NCBI GenBank assembly: GCA_005408345.1
Contig: SEMN01000088.1
Location: 992,001 to 1,056,000, forward strand
Source of the DNA: Macquaria australasica
Lineage: Eukaryota > Chordata > Actinopteri > Centrarchiformes > Percichthyidae
Length of the DNA stretch: 64,000 bases
Reading direction: 5' to 3'
A model generated the notes under the pieces. That model saw nothing but the letters and a program-made list of their open reading frames with translations. It did no database searches and was not told the DNA's origin. Both the position numbers and the translations under genes were made by a program. Below are positions 49,246-59,600 of this stretch, piece by piece (position 1 is the first letter of the stretch; each line of letters begins with the position of its first letter).

Positions 49246-49847
49246 TTTAAACCTGCAATAGCTGATTCTTTTGGCCACTTGGGGGCAGCAAAAACAAGTT
49301 GTGAACACAACACTGACATATTATGATCTATTAAGTTTATATGATGAAGTTGTTAGCAAACAGTTTCTTATTTACACATCCAGGAGTTACAGAGCACCTT
49401 GATCATTCATTAGCAGTCGTTTTTCTGGCCACCTGGCGAATGTAAGCCCAATATTCACTCTCTTGTAGCTCTGTTTTTGGTCTCCGCCAACTCCTGAGGG
49501 AAATATCTGACTCTTAACCTGCTAAATGCTCCACTATGTTCACCAGCTGGTTGCTAACTTTGTCTGCTGTTCGGTGCTGAGCAGGTAGTGTACAGTGAGA
49601 TTTTTTGTGAACAGCTGCCTGCTGCGGCCAAAAACGACGCTATGAGAGTGAACCAAATCAGTTAAGTTGCAGCCAGACAGCTAAACAATGAGCTGAAACC
49701 TGCTATAAAACTCTGTTAAGCCGAGGGGAGCTGCAGATTCAGGTGCTAATTCTCTGCAGGTTCATCACCATGAGCGTGACCCCTTTTACATTGTCACATT
49801 GTTTTCACGTTGTTATCACAAAAAATATAGTTGATAGCCGCTTTAAG
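49246..49847 (-). mobile_element. Dispersed family F, copy 4 (longest)
   Basis: About 600 bp, starting TTTAAACCTGCAATAGC and ending GATAGCCGCTTTAA. It contains GGCCACTTGGGGGCAGCA, GTTCACCAGCTGGTTGC, GCTGCGGCCAAAAACGACG and GTGACCCCTTTTACATTG. The ends are inverted repeats of each other around TTTAAA[CG]C. It shares orientation with 36016-36435. Confidence 0.65.
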
Positions 49848-50724
49848 GAAGACGGAGAGAACCACTGTTGATGGAGTAGAGAAGATGTTGAGTGTGGGGG
49901 AATTTTAATTTCTGCAGTCCTAAATTAACATGCAGTCAAAGTAAGCTGACCACATTTCAGCAGAGGAGAATTTGATAGACAGATGGCTGCCAAATATTGA
50001 CAAAGTGTGAAAAACAGACTATTACAGTGTGTACTGCACCATGAGCTGGTGTCCCACAGAGCCTTCACACAAATTCATCTCTCATCTAAGGAACTTTTAT
50101 ACTAAAATATACATATCACAACTTTCAGCTCAAGCCTCAAATCTCTGTTTTTAAAGCCGGACTGAAAAATGAACTCCATTAACATGAATTGGCATTACTG
50201 TGCGTGCTAAGATGTGCATTTCTTTCACATTCTAAGGTGTACAGCATGTTATTTATAGATCTGTTTAATGTATGTGTACAGTTTGTGTCTTTCTCCTCTA
50301 TTCAAGCAGCAGTTTTAGTTTATGTTTTTTGGGAGACCGGTCCTTTCAATTTTGTCTTTAAAGAGGAATTCTCCTTATGGGTCTTATTATTGTAGTTTTG
50401 GCCGTCATTCCTAACAGTAACTATAACATTGTACTCACCAAGTTCATTGCCGATGAGGGTCGAGTTGGAATCACTGAGAAAAGGTCATTTATTTTTGGGA
50501 GTATTGCCATTTTAACAGTAGCTATTCTGCCCATATAGGTTCATCCATCACTAAAGGCCATCATTTATTGTTTCAAGCAGCATAATGAAGTTTTTCCTTT
50601 TTTCCTACCACTCCCCTCCTGAGGGAATCTCTGTTTAGTCTTTATCTATATGTGTCATTAGTTCTTTCTCTTTCTCATAACCTCCAACAGTATAGAGGTC
50701 ATGGTGCAGAACAAAACAGGAGAG

Positions 50725-50917
50725 GAAATGGAGCGACGCTTGCGAGCTAGTTCAGGCAGTCAACTCTGCATTGCTACACATGTGACAAACCTCACTCTCC
50801 TCAACCATCTACCGAACACACCCTCACAATTTGGCGGCCTATTTAAACTGCAAACATTTCCCATCTCTCCCACCGCTGCCCTGCATCAGTGTTGCCGCTT
50901 GTTCTTTGAGCTTTCTT
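50725..50917 (+). repeat. Ngaro split repeat A1
   Basis: Begins GAAATGGAGCGACGCTTGCG and matches A2 (53792-53995) nearly base for base, including CTCAACCATCTACCGAACAC and CAATTTGGCGG. It lacks a 25-bp segment around CTCTGCCTGTCAAGGCCA that A2 has. Confidence 0.85.
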
Positions 50918-50939
50918 GTGGACCTGTATCTGTCATCCT

Positions 50940-51890
50940 ACCTTCTGGTTCTGTTGGTCGCTATTGTCTCTCGCCATCTCCGACTCGGAGAGTGAGTCTC
51001 GGTCCTCGGGGGAAGATACTGGCTTCATTCCCAAAACCCAGGTCCAATCCGCTGAGGTTCGCTCCGAGAAGGAGTCGGCCTGTACACCGCATCCTGGAAG
51101 AGCTATATGCCTGCAACATTTCAGCTCCATCCGGCCTTGACCACGAAGAGCTCTTTAATTACCTGCAGATGCAAGAAAGCTCCGCCGATGCCCAAGAGTT
51201 TAATTTGAGCACCGGTGATTCAAACAGCGCTCTATCTAAGGATGGCTCGAGCTGCCCCGCTTCCTGTTGACGTCGCACCCCATAGGACCCTGGGAACTGC
51301 AGTCCCAGCTCCAACCATGGGTTCTCAGTTCCTGCAGCAGCAATTCCCGATTCCCTCAGGAATCAAATTCTAACAGGTATCTTGTCATTCTGCAGAAAGT
51401 AATTAGACTAAGGGAGAAATGTTTATCCGCAAATGGCTGTTCCTAATGATTTGGGAATTATGTATCTAGATTGGAAATAAATAAATATAATAATAATTAA
51501 AAGAAAAAAATATGAATTCTAATAATAATAATAATTCACATTTTGCTCTCATTTCAACAGGCCATGACATAAATCTGGTGAAGATTCTGTTATGCGGTTC
51601 TGAATCTGCTGACAAAAGATTTGTGGATTGGGGGGATTTTTCTGTAGTTCTTAAAATAGCGATCCCAGATTGTCAAAAACTCTAACTTTGGCAGAATTCA
51701 ACATCTTCTTCGGAGTCTTTAGAGGCACCATATGTGAAGTTTTCCACAACGCAGGGAAGGGCTTGACACCTACTTGGCTATAATCTCAGACCTTGCTCTC
51801 TCCTACAGTGGCTCTCTCTTTTATGAATATCATAAATCCTTCTCCCACACGTCCTCCCTCTGTCCAAGAACTGCTCTGCAGGAACTGTCC
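50940..51890 (+). pseudogene. Ngaro ORF1 (gag-like) remnant
   Basis: Fragments in successive frames resemble the ORF1 protein of fish Ngaro elements: a Ser/Arg-rich start, then RPVHRILEELYACNISAP and SGLDHEELFNYLQ (about 51075-51170, same frame up to a TGA at 51268). Next come DINLVKILLCGSESADKRF and VDWGDFSVVLK near 51570-51655, and REGLDTYLAIISDLALSY then GSLFYEYHKSFSH near 51755-51850. The A/T-rich stretch 51470-51540 interrupts it. ORF1 proteins of this group are thought to act as capsid/nucleic-acid-binding proteins. Not functional here. Confidence 0.6.
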
Positions 51891-51892
51891 AG

Positions 51893-52740
51893 CAAGAGGC
51901 GCTCTTCTTCATTAAATGGTGTTCAAAGTTTGACTTCTCTGTTAAACTGACATTTGGTTGCTATAGTAGCCCTCGAATTTTGACACCTTGTCAGAAGCAT
52001 TATGCACTTTCTTTACAACACCTGCAAACTCCCTTTTGTTTTTCATCTTTTGGATGACTTCTTAGTAGTTGACTTTCCCTCATCTCCACCAGCTCGCAGC
52101 ATCTCCACCTTCAAAAGCCTTTTCCAGGAAGCTAGGTGTACCCCTTTCGGAAGAGAAAACTGTAGGGCCTTCCACGCGCTTGGAATTTCTCGGTATAACC
52201 CTTGATAGTGTGCTTATGCAAGCATCACTTCCACAAGATAAGCTGTCTCGCATCAGAGAAGCTATCAAATACTGGTCTGCTGCTACCATTCTCTCTAAAA
52301 GATCTTTTATCTCTATTAGGCCACCTTAACTTCGCTAAGCGTATCATCCCTCATGGTCGTTCTTTCGTATCTCACTTGCTTGTATTGACTAATTCTGTTA
52401 AAGATCTAAAAGACACTGTGGTCTTAGACGAAGGCTGTCACTCAGATCTGTGGTTCTGGGCCTCGCTATGTGACGAATGGAACGGTATTTCTTTCTTTTA
52501 TAATCACTATGTCGAGTCTTCAGATTCCCTCCAGTTTTACTGATGCAGCCCCTTTTGTCGGTTTTGGGGGATTTCACAATAATGAATGATTTGCAGATGT
52601 CTGGCCAACTGAAATTCAGTCCCTTAGCGATTCCGAGTCCACCGCTATTCATGAGCTGTACCCAATCGTTGTTGCTTGCTCGCTCTGGGGCAGCAGATGG
52701 ACCAGGAAACAGTAGAAATAATCAAAGGGCCGCTCAAAAA
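51893..52740 (+). pseudogene. Ngaro reverse transcriptase and RNase H remnant
   Basis: Reverse transcriptase pieces are visible in at least three frames: FIKWCSKFDFSVKLTFGC, FDTLSEAL, then FVFHLLDDFLVVDFPS carrying the catalytic DD pair, then LGVPLSEEKTVGPSTRLEF and LGITLDSVLMQASLPQDKL, then LLSLLGHLNFAKRIIPHGR. RNase H follows from about 52535, with FTDAAPFVGFGGFHNNE (first catalytic Asp) and STAIHELYPIVVACSLWG (catalytic Glu), broken by a TGA replacing Trp before FADVWP. The fingers region before FIKW is missing, joined directly to ORF1 sequence. Frameshifts occur near 52000, 52110 and 52310. Confidence 0.75.
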
Positions 52741-52804
52741 TACCAATTATAAACAGTCTCATGCGACGTTTAACTTGGTCATGCGTTCTTAACAACTTCA
52801 CCTT

Positions 52805-53053
52805 GTGAGCTACTTTCATTCCTGGTTTTCCTCAAAGCTGCGTGATCTCTGCCTGAGCTGCGACCTACCCCCTGAACGCTATTCTCCTCTCTCCCTAAGA
52901 ATTGGCGCGGCTACAACTGCAGCTCTCCACGTGCCTACCTCAACACTAAAATCCCTGGGCCGCTGGTCATCCTCTGCCTACCAACACTACATTAGGCTCC
53001 ACAAAAAGGAGATCTTGTCCGTGCAAAAGCTCATGAGCTCCTGCACCCCGTAA
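52805..53053 (+). pseudogene. Ngaro tyrosine recombinase C-terminal fragment
   Basis: An 82-codon open stretch with the signature of DIRS/Ngaro recombinases: SLRIGAATTAALHVP, then TLKSLGRWSSSAYQHYIR. These enzymes insert circular cDNA by site-specific recombination, with an R-H-R-Y catalytic set. The HxxR box, normally HSFR/HSLR in this group, reads LSLR here, consistent with a His-to-Leu change (CTC from CAC). The Arg and the probable nucleophilic Tyr (in QHYIR) remain. The N-terminal part with the first Arg is absent, so the copy is catalytically dead. The stop is TAA at 53051-53053. Confidence 0.8.
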
Positions 53054-53175
53054 TGCATTAATAAATACTTGTAACTGCTTGCTGCCTAATTCTATTGTTG
53101 CATTTCAGGTGGTTTGCTGGGTTAGAGTATTCATCCATCTTAGCATATCCGTTTTGTGCTTGCAGGAGGTCCGTG

Positions 53176-53605
53176 TTCACTAGATAGAATATTCCCCTCA
53201 TGGTGCTTATGGGGAATGGCCACACGGCGGCTGGTGCCTAGGCCCACACATAACAGGTTCACAAGATAGTATATTCCTCTAGTGGCCGAGGTGCTCAGGA
53301 GGAATGGCCACACGGCGGCTGGTGCCCAGGCCCTCACATAGCAGCTTCACTAGATAGTATATTCCTCTAGTGGCCGAGGTGCTCATGAGGAATGGCCACA
53401 CGGCGGCTGGTGCCTAGGCCCTCACATAGCAGCTTCACGAGATAGTATATTCCTCTAGTGGCCGAGGTGCTCATGAGGAATGGCCGCACGGTGGCTGGTG
53501 CCTAGGCCCTCACATAGCAGCTTCACTAGATAGTATATTCCCCCGTGGTCAAGGTGCTCACAGGGAATGGCCACACGGCGGCTGGTGCCTAGGCCCTCAC
53601 ATAGA
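53176..53605 (+). repeat. 88-bp tandem array (about five copies) inside the Ngaro element
   Basis: Units start at 53176, 53258, 53346, 53434 and 53522 with TTCACTAGATAGTATATTC-like sequence, contain CTAGTGGCCGAGGTGCTCA, GAATGGCCACACGGCGGCTG and GTGCCTAGGCCCTCACATAG. Units 2-4 are about 95% alike by eye, while the first and last are more diverged (CCCCTCATGGTGC and CCCCCGTGGTC variants). It lies between the recombinase stop and repeat B1. Confidence 0.9.
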
Positions 53606-53650
53606 AGATCCTCACATCAGCAGCGTCAGGCTCCGAATCTGGGCAGTTTT

Positions 53651-53794
53651 GGGGGGTTTAAGATATTTGCTCATCACTCCCCAATATCTCACGTAAACAC
53701 ATTGGCTGGGAGTGATGAGGTCGGAGCCTAGACGCCAAACTCTAACTACGTTCTGCTGCATAATAATCATCTCAACGTGAGTTGTCTGACTGAA
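53651..53794 (+). repeat. Ngaro split repeat B1
   Basis: Starts GGGGGGTTTAAGATATT and ends GAGTTGTCTGACTGAA, abutting A2. It contains AGACGCCAAACTCTAACTAC. Compared with B2 it has an extra ~50 bp (GCTCATCACTCCCCAATATC to GCTGGGAGTGAT) whose two halves are partly inverted copies (TCACTCCC and GGGAGTGA). Confidence 0.85.
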
Positions 53795-53995
53795 ATGGAG
53801 CAACGCCTGCGAGCTAGTTCAGGCAGTCAACTCAAGCTGCATTGCTACACATGTGACATACCTCCCTCTCCTCAACCATCTACCGAACACACCCTCACAA
53901 TTTGGCGGTCTATTTAAACTGCAAAATTTCCCATCTCTCCCTCTGCCTGTCAAGGCCACTGCTGCCCTGCATCAGTATTGCCGCTTGTTCTTTCA
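53792..53995 (+). repeat. Ngaro split repeat A2
   Basis: Second copy of the A repeat, beginning GAAATGGAGCAACGCCTGCG and ending near GCCGCTTGTTCTTTCAG. Confidence 0.85.
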
Positions 53996-54035
53996 GCCCC
54001 ACCACCACCCCAGCATCCACCTGCAGGCTCCGGTT

Positions 54036-54131
54036 AGGGGGGTTTAAGATATTGAGGTCGGAGCCTAGACGCCAAACTCTAACTACGTTCTGCTGCATAA
54101 TAATCATCTCAACGTGAGTTGTCTGACTGAA
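54036..54131 (+). repeat. Ngaro split repeat B2
   Basis: Second copy of the B repeat, from GGGGGGTTTAAGATATTGAG to GTTGTCTGACTGAAG. It closes the element on the right. Confidence 0.85.
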
Positions 54132-55419
54132 GTGTGTATGAGGCAGAGTGTCCTTATTTACAGCCTGCCCACTGACCTGAAGATATCCCTCCTACCTCCT
54201 TTTTCTTCACAATACAGTCCCAGTGTTCTCATGATTTTAAATATGATGCTTTATCAGCCTAAATGGGTCCAACCCTCATGTGAAGCTGGAGGGCACACAC
54301 TCACACCTGGTGAGACACACACCTGGTGAGACACACATGAATACCCACATGTGAGCATGTCGGTGAGAAAACCAATAGGTTGCAGTATGGCACCCCTGAC
54401 GATCACCACCGCCGCTGCTGCTTCATATCTGTACGGCCTGATTTACAGCAGCTGCTGGACATTTCACTGCTCCACAGGTGACTTGGCCAATACAGTCACA
54501 GTTCGTCCAATACAGACATCACCAGTGTCACCCAGCAGCTGCTGCACAGTCTACTGCTCCATATGTATCTCAAATACAAAGGAAAATAAATCCTTTAATC
54601 TGTCAGAATTATATTATATATGTTGGACAATGGATGGGGTGCATTTTCTCACTTGAATCCACTTATAAAAATAAAAAGGATTTAAAGGATTTAGAATAAT
54701 TTTTCATTATTATTTATTTAATTGAAAAGCATAAATGTTGAAAATCGTGTGGTTTTGCTATGTTTTCATGTAAAATATAGCTATGAAATAAATCTGAAAA
54801 GGGTATTTAAAGGATATTGTTATAAAATACTGTTAACCAGTGGAATGAAAAAAAATATATTTTGAGATTGAGAGAAAATGGTTAATTTTGTCCATGGTGT
54901 ACTATGCAGTTAAAACATAACAGCATAGTTTCTACTTTCTATGAAATGTCAGCAGTTACAGAAGCAACCAAGTGTTTGTTATGGATCATCTATAGTCCAG
55001 AGTCAAACCGTGATGAGGGAGAGACGTGAGGCGTGAGCCGCAATTTGCATCAGAAGTTGTGCTCCTTCTCTCAGTCATGACTCAGTCAAATCCAAACACG
55101 CTGACATGTTACACATATTTTTAGATTTAGTGACTTACACCTCCCGAGGATATCATTATCTCCATGTCTATTGCTAATAAGTGTCAATAAATGTGCTTAG
55201 AAATCATTAAAAAAAATGATGCTCCTTATAGCTCCAGAACTCATCACATTTTCTTCAGGATCAGAGTAATCCAGTGATAGTCGTCTGTACATCCATGGGT
55301 ACTTTGCAAACAGGAATTGCAAATAGCCAATATGGCTTACTTTTAATGGTGGCAATTTGGCAAAGTGTAAAAAAATACAGGCTAAACAAAAAACTGTAGC
55401 CCACAGCCCCCTAATTTAC

Positions 55420-55980
55420 AAATATTGGATAGATTGCCATGAAATTTAATACAGACATTCAAGATCTCCAAAGGATGAAGCTTGCTGACTTTGGTGATCA
55501 CCTGACTTTTCATCTACTGCCACAGGCAAGTCAAAATGTCCAATTATGCAGTGAACTATCTCAACATCCACTGGATGTATTAGCACATAATTGGTACAGA
55601 CATTAAAGGTTCCCAGACGATGAATCCTTGTGACTTGATACCCTGGCTTTTCATCTACTGCCAACAGCAAGTTGACATTTTGTGGGTCAGATTTAAATCC
55701 AGAACTGCTGGATATATGGCCAAGAAATTTGGTATCAGCATCCATGTTCCTTTTAGGATGAATTATAATATGTTCCAGATCCCCTGACTCTTCAGTTAGC
55801 GCCATCATTTGGTCAAACTTTCAAATTGTCCAATACTGTATTTTTTGTTAAATGATAATTAGCAAATGTTAGCATGCTTACACGCATAACTAAGATGGCA
55901 ATGGTGGTAAACATTACTTGCTAAACATGACCATGTTAGCATGCTGATGCTAGCATTTGGCACAAAAGGCACAGCTGTGC
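55420..55980. repeat. Dispersed repeat family G, copy 2
   Basis: Recurrent phrases such as GATTGCCATGAAATTTAATA, CAGACATTCAAGATCTCC, TTTTCATCTACTGCCACAGG and GCATGCTGATGCTAGCATTT, with internal quasi-repeats (TTTTCATCTACTGCCA occurs near 55507 and 55650). Related to 58200-58620 and 61130-61990. Confidence 0.55.
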
Positions 55981-57176
55981 CTATAAAAAGCTTTATTCGC
56001 ACATTCTTCAGGGAAAATAGAAATCTGAAAAGTAACAGCTATGTAAGAACATGAAAACAATAAGAAAAACATCTGTGCTCAGTAGGTCCAAACACATCTA
56101 TCTTTACTAGACTGCCAAGAAATATCGCGTCTCCAGAATCCTCTGCCTGCTTGACCAGGAGTGCCAGCAGGTCTAGATCTCACATATGATTTATGAATTG
56201 ACATTGCTTTTCAGCGCTAAAGACGGCTTAATTGTCATTTAGTCTCTGCCCTGTTTTGGCCCTGAAATATGGCCCAACTCCAACTCCCAGTGCGTATTCA
56301 CACACGCTTTGAATTGCGCTTTACAGGTTAATTATTTACCGAGCTGAATTCTCAAGGAGGCAGACCATAAATTAGCTAAATAAAATGACAAAACAACATA
56401 TCGCCCAACATATCACCCCAAAAAACAACGACCAGCAATGGACTCAATCAGATTTATTCGTCCAACCCTAGCAGCCGTAAGTGAACAATCACATTATGTG
56501 ACCGGTATAGCACAGCAGGAGTCAGCAGTGCTGCAGGAACAATACACTGCTTCACCATAGCACTTGAATGCAGCATCAGTTATGTCACACATCAACACCC
56601 GCAGGTGCAGAAATGTCACCATACATGCTGACAATGGGAACAATGAGGAAAGGTAGCTGAGTGAACAAGGAGCACAGACACAGCCAGACACAACAACTTA
56701 CACCAGGTGCTGTGTGTTTTTGTGTGTACATACAGTATCTGTGAACAATTGTGTGTTAATGTAAGAGCATGTGGATTGGTGCAGCAAGAACTCTGTCTAT
56801 TTGTATTGAACACTAGTGCTACTACTGACTGAATAATATGTTTTTTTTTTCACAATTTATGTAATAATCCTCCTATCATGTGGTAATTTTGTGTTATCAT
56901 TGTATCTAGTGGTGGAGGATGGGGCTCTGTTAGCATGTTAGCTAATGGTTTATGACTCACTGGATGGTCAGAAAGCACAGCCTGGACCTGGGGGAAGAGC
57001 TGCACCACGAGGCCCCCACCTGCTCAGCTTAGTCAGGTGGCTGCTGGTCTGCTGTCAGCCCCGGGGCCCAGCTCGGAGCTGCGCTATGGGGCCCCGACTA
57101 GCTACCCACAGAGGAATGTCATCGCTAATAGGATCTGTTTTAGGTCATGGAAGTGCACACATGAGCAGACACACGT

Positions 57177-57178
<2 letters not shown>

Positions 57179-57212
<34 letters not shown>
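57179..57212. repeat. (AC)n microsatellite
   Basis: About 17 units. Confidence 0.95.
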
Positions 57213-57214
<2 letters not shown>

Positions 57215-57461
57215 AGACATCATGGGAAAGGGCATTCAGAAAGAGGAAGCACACTGGTTGAAGAAACACACTGCTTCACTGATTTTTGAGACGGCGTATC
57301 CACCCACACTCACACACACATAAACACAGACAGACAGACACACACATGCACGCATACACACACTAACAGAGCTGGGAGATTCTTGGTCTGAGGACAACAA
57401 TTCTTTTTCGGCTGATGCTGTCAGATCCGCTCATCCTCAGAGATGCATGGAACTCACTGGG

Positions 57462-57462
<1 letters not shown>

Positions 57463-57512
<50 letters not shown>
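57463..57512. repeat. (AC)25 microsatellite, first half of an inverted pair
   Basis: About 25 AC units followed by CGCACGCACG variation. A (GT) tract at 57627-57689 lies 114 bp away in inverted orientation. Confidence 0.95.
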
Positions 57513-57516
<4 letters not shown>

Positions 57517-57622
57517 GCACGCACACGTGCACACACTGGGCCTTCTTCAAGCTCTGTCTTAAATGCAACGGAGTAAACAGTGAGAGAACAAGATTCATGC
57601 AAACAGATGAATATTCATAACA

Positions 57623-57626
<4 letters not shown>

Positions 57627-57689
<63 letters not shown>
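57627..57689. repeat. (GT)n microsatellite, second half of an inverted pair
   Basis: About 31 GT units, the longest dinucleotide tract in the window. Confidence 0.95.
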
Positions 57690-57690
<1 letters not shown>

Positions 57691-58199
57691 TGCTCATGGG
57701 GTGAAGGGAGGTAAATCAAAGCTATGAGTCAGGAAAAGGAGGGACATGGGGATGAAAAAGGTTCAGGGCAAAGAGAGGACAGGACATAGAGAGAGGGCAG
57801 TACAGACAGTGATATCTCAGTAGCCAAAGAACACCAGAACCGAGACGCACTGGTTACCCCTCCCTCCATCGCTGCAGCTTCCCACCCCTCCTTCCTCCAC
57901 ATGATTCAACCTTCCTCCGCACTCTCTGTATTTCAATTACGTCACACTTTCTACTTCCATTCATGACGGTATTTGTCGCATTAATCCACTCAGGTGGCTT
58001 CTAAAGAATTAGAGATGTTTTCATCTCAGAACAGTAACAAGAAAGAGTAGGATTGTAGTGATTAATTACATTTTTTTTTTTATCTTGCTAGTAGCAGGGT
58101 CTAATCATGGCAATGTCCTTGTAAGGTTCAATCTATCTGTCAACTATCCAACGCTTTGGTAAAGAGAAAGGTATCATAAGAACTACTGCAGATGGCTGT

Positions 58200-58620
58200 G
58201 AAATGAGGTGTGGATATTCATGGTGCCCAGCGGATGACTCATTAACCTAATGACTCCACAACCTTTTGGGCAAAACATCTTCATTAGGTCAAAATTGTCC
58301 CTTAATCAACACTTCATGAAAAGGTATCTGGAAAACTGATGTCCATGAAACTTACAGAGCACATTCATGCTCCCCAGAGGATGAACCCTTTCTTTCTCTC
58401 TCTTTAGAAAGCTCATGGCCTTTACTTTTGTGTCACCTTCAGGATAAAGTTTCAACTTTGCACACTTTAATATCTCATAATCTAGTGTGTAGACTACTAT
58501 AAAATTTGCTAAACACATTCCTGCTCCTCAGGGGTTGAATCCTCTTGCGTCCAGTGATCTCACAACCTTTTTTTTCTAGTGTAGCTCATCTAACCCTCTA
58601 TATATGTAGATGGGGCCCTT
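58200..58620. repeat. Dispersed repeat family G, copy 3
   Basis: Contains ATTCATGGTGCCCAGCGGAT, ACATTCATGCTCCCCAGAGG and CTCCTCAGGGGTTGAATCCT, three internal near-repeats of the same phrase about 130-140 bp apart. The family's copies describe the same word at 55470 and 61300. Confidence 0.5.
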
Positions 58621-58779
58621 AGTTCTTTATCCCACTTAACTTTGGTAGGTAAGGTAACTGATTACCTTAATGATATTTATTTTGGGTCGCTCTTCAAACC
58701 ATATACCTCCCAGATATAACTAAATATTATGAAACCACAATATAGCAAATAGTTGAGTGTATTAACCCTTTAACACCAT

Positions 58780-59145
58780 TGTAGCGTACTGACTGCTACC
58801 CCCCTGGGCCCGCCAACAGAGACACACACACCGATTGCGTGTATAACCCGCAGGTTTCTTTATTTCCGATTGTCCGCCTCCTAGGCTCTCTCTCTCTCTC
58901 TCGCACTCGCACACTCCAACGGCCGTGGTCTCCGGTCCTGAGTGTCGTCCCCGTGCATCCGGTCCATCCGACCCCCGTCCTCAGGGCTGCTGCTGCTAAT
59001 AAAAGCACCCATCAACACCTGATGCGCTGCACCTGCGCCTCCCCGGGCAACCCGCCCTGAGCTCCTGAGCCACTCCCCCACTTCTCCCCCTCTGCAGCCA
59101 CGCTCCAACCACGCCCCACCACCACAACCATATACAAGCACCACA
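58780..59145 (-). mobile_element. Candidate solo LTR (TG...CA, GC-rich)
   Basis: A 366-bp block, markedly GC-rich compared with its flanks. It starts TGTAGCGTACTG and ends AAGCACCACA on the plus strand, so it has TG/CA ends on either strand. A polyadenylation-type AATAAA read on the minus strand falls at 58859-58864, followed by a U/G-rich stretch, the layout expected of an LTR. A (TC)n tract lies at 58886-58902. No flanking 4-6-bp duplication matches, so the assignment is tentative; a CpG-rich regulatory block is the alternative. Confidence 0.3.
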
Positions 59146-59189
59146 GTCTAATGTATGTAGGACATACTATATGTCCTCTAACCTCAGAA

Positions 59190-59600
59190 ATAATGAGATT
59201 AAAAGTAATTTTTTACTTTGAGTGTAACAGGTGTTGCTCGTAGTGCCAAACCCACAGAGAATTATCACCAGCTCTGCCATTTTTTGTGTCTTTTACCTCA
59301 TGTTTTGATTTTCTGGCCTGCGACTCTTCCCTCACTCTCTTGTTTGCAGGCAGCTGTTTTAGGCAAAACAGCTTTGATAAACCCACTGTACGCTACCTGT
59401 GCAGCACCAACTGGCAGACAAACAAAGTTAGCGGCTGGCTGGTGAAAATAGGTGGAGCATTTAGTAGCTAAAGAGCCAGATATTTTTCTCAGGAGGTGGT
59501 GGAAACCAAAACAGAGCTAAAAGGAGAGGTGAATGATGATGTTGCTTTGTGTCTGCTAGATGTGTAAATGGGAAACTGGTTGCTATAACAACTTTATAAA
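59190..59600 (+). mobile_element. Dispersed family F, copy 5
   Basis: Landmarks: GCAGGCAGCTGTTTTAGGCA, TGTGCAGCACCAACTGGCAG, GGTGGAGCATTTAGTAGCTA and GTGTCTGCTAGATGTGTAAA, in the same order as at 38750-39280 and 42976-43345. The ends are eroded. Confidence 0.55.

Larger units (their letters stand above)
50725..54131 (+). mobile_element. Ngaro-type (DIRS order) tyrosine-recombinase retrotransposon, decayed
   Basis: A 3.4-kb insertion antisense to gria4. It has the A1-ORFs-B1-A2-B2 split direct repeats diagnostic of Ngaro elements: A1 at 50725-50917, B1 at 53651-53794, A2 at 53792-53995 and B2 at 54036-54131. Between A1 and B1, in the expected order, lie remnants of a gag-like ORF1, reverse transcriptase, RNase H and tyrosine recombinase, then an 88-bp tandem array. 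Several frameshifts and stops and the loss of the first part of the reverse transcriptase make it non-autonomous. Full Ngaro elements are usually roughly twice as long. No target duplication is expected for recombinase-mediated insertion. Assignment rests on protein motifs and repeat architecture read by eye. Confidence 0.8.

Noticed and set aside
53176..53605. Tandem array considered as a CRISPR-like array
   Set aside because: Units are contiguous 88-bp repeats without unique spacers, inside a eukaryotic retrotransposon.
12624..57697. Open frames made of alternating Cys-Val or Thr-His residues (for example near 12654, 31245, 39588, 46938 and 57437)
   Set aside because: They are translations of (GT)n/(AC)n microsatellites.
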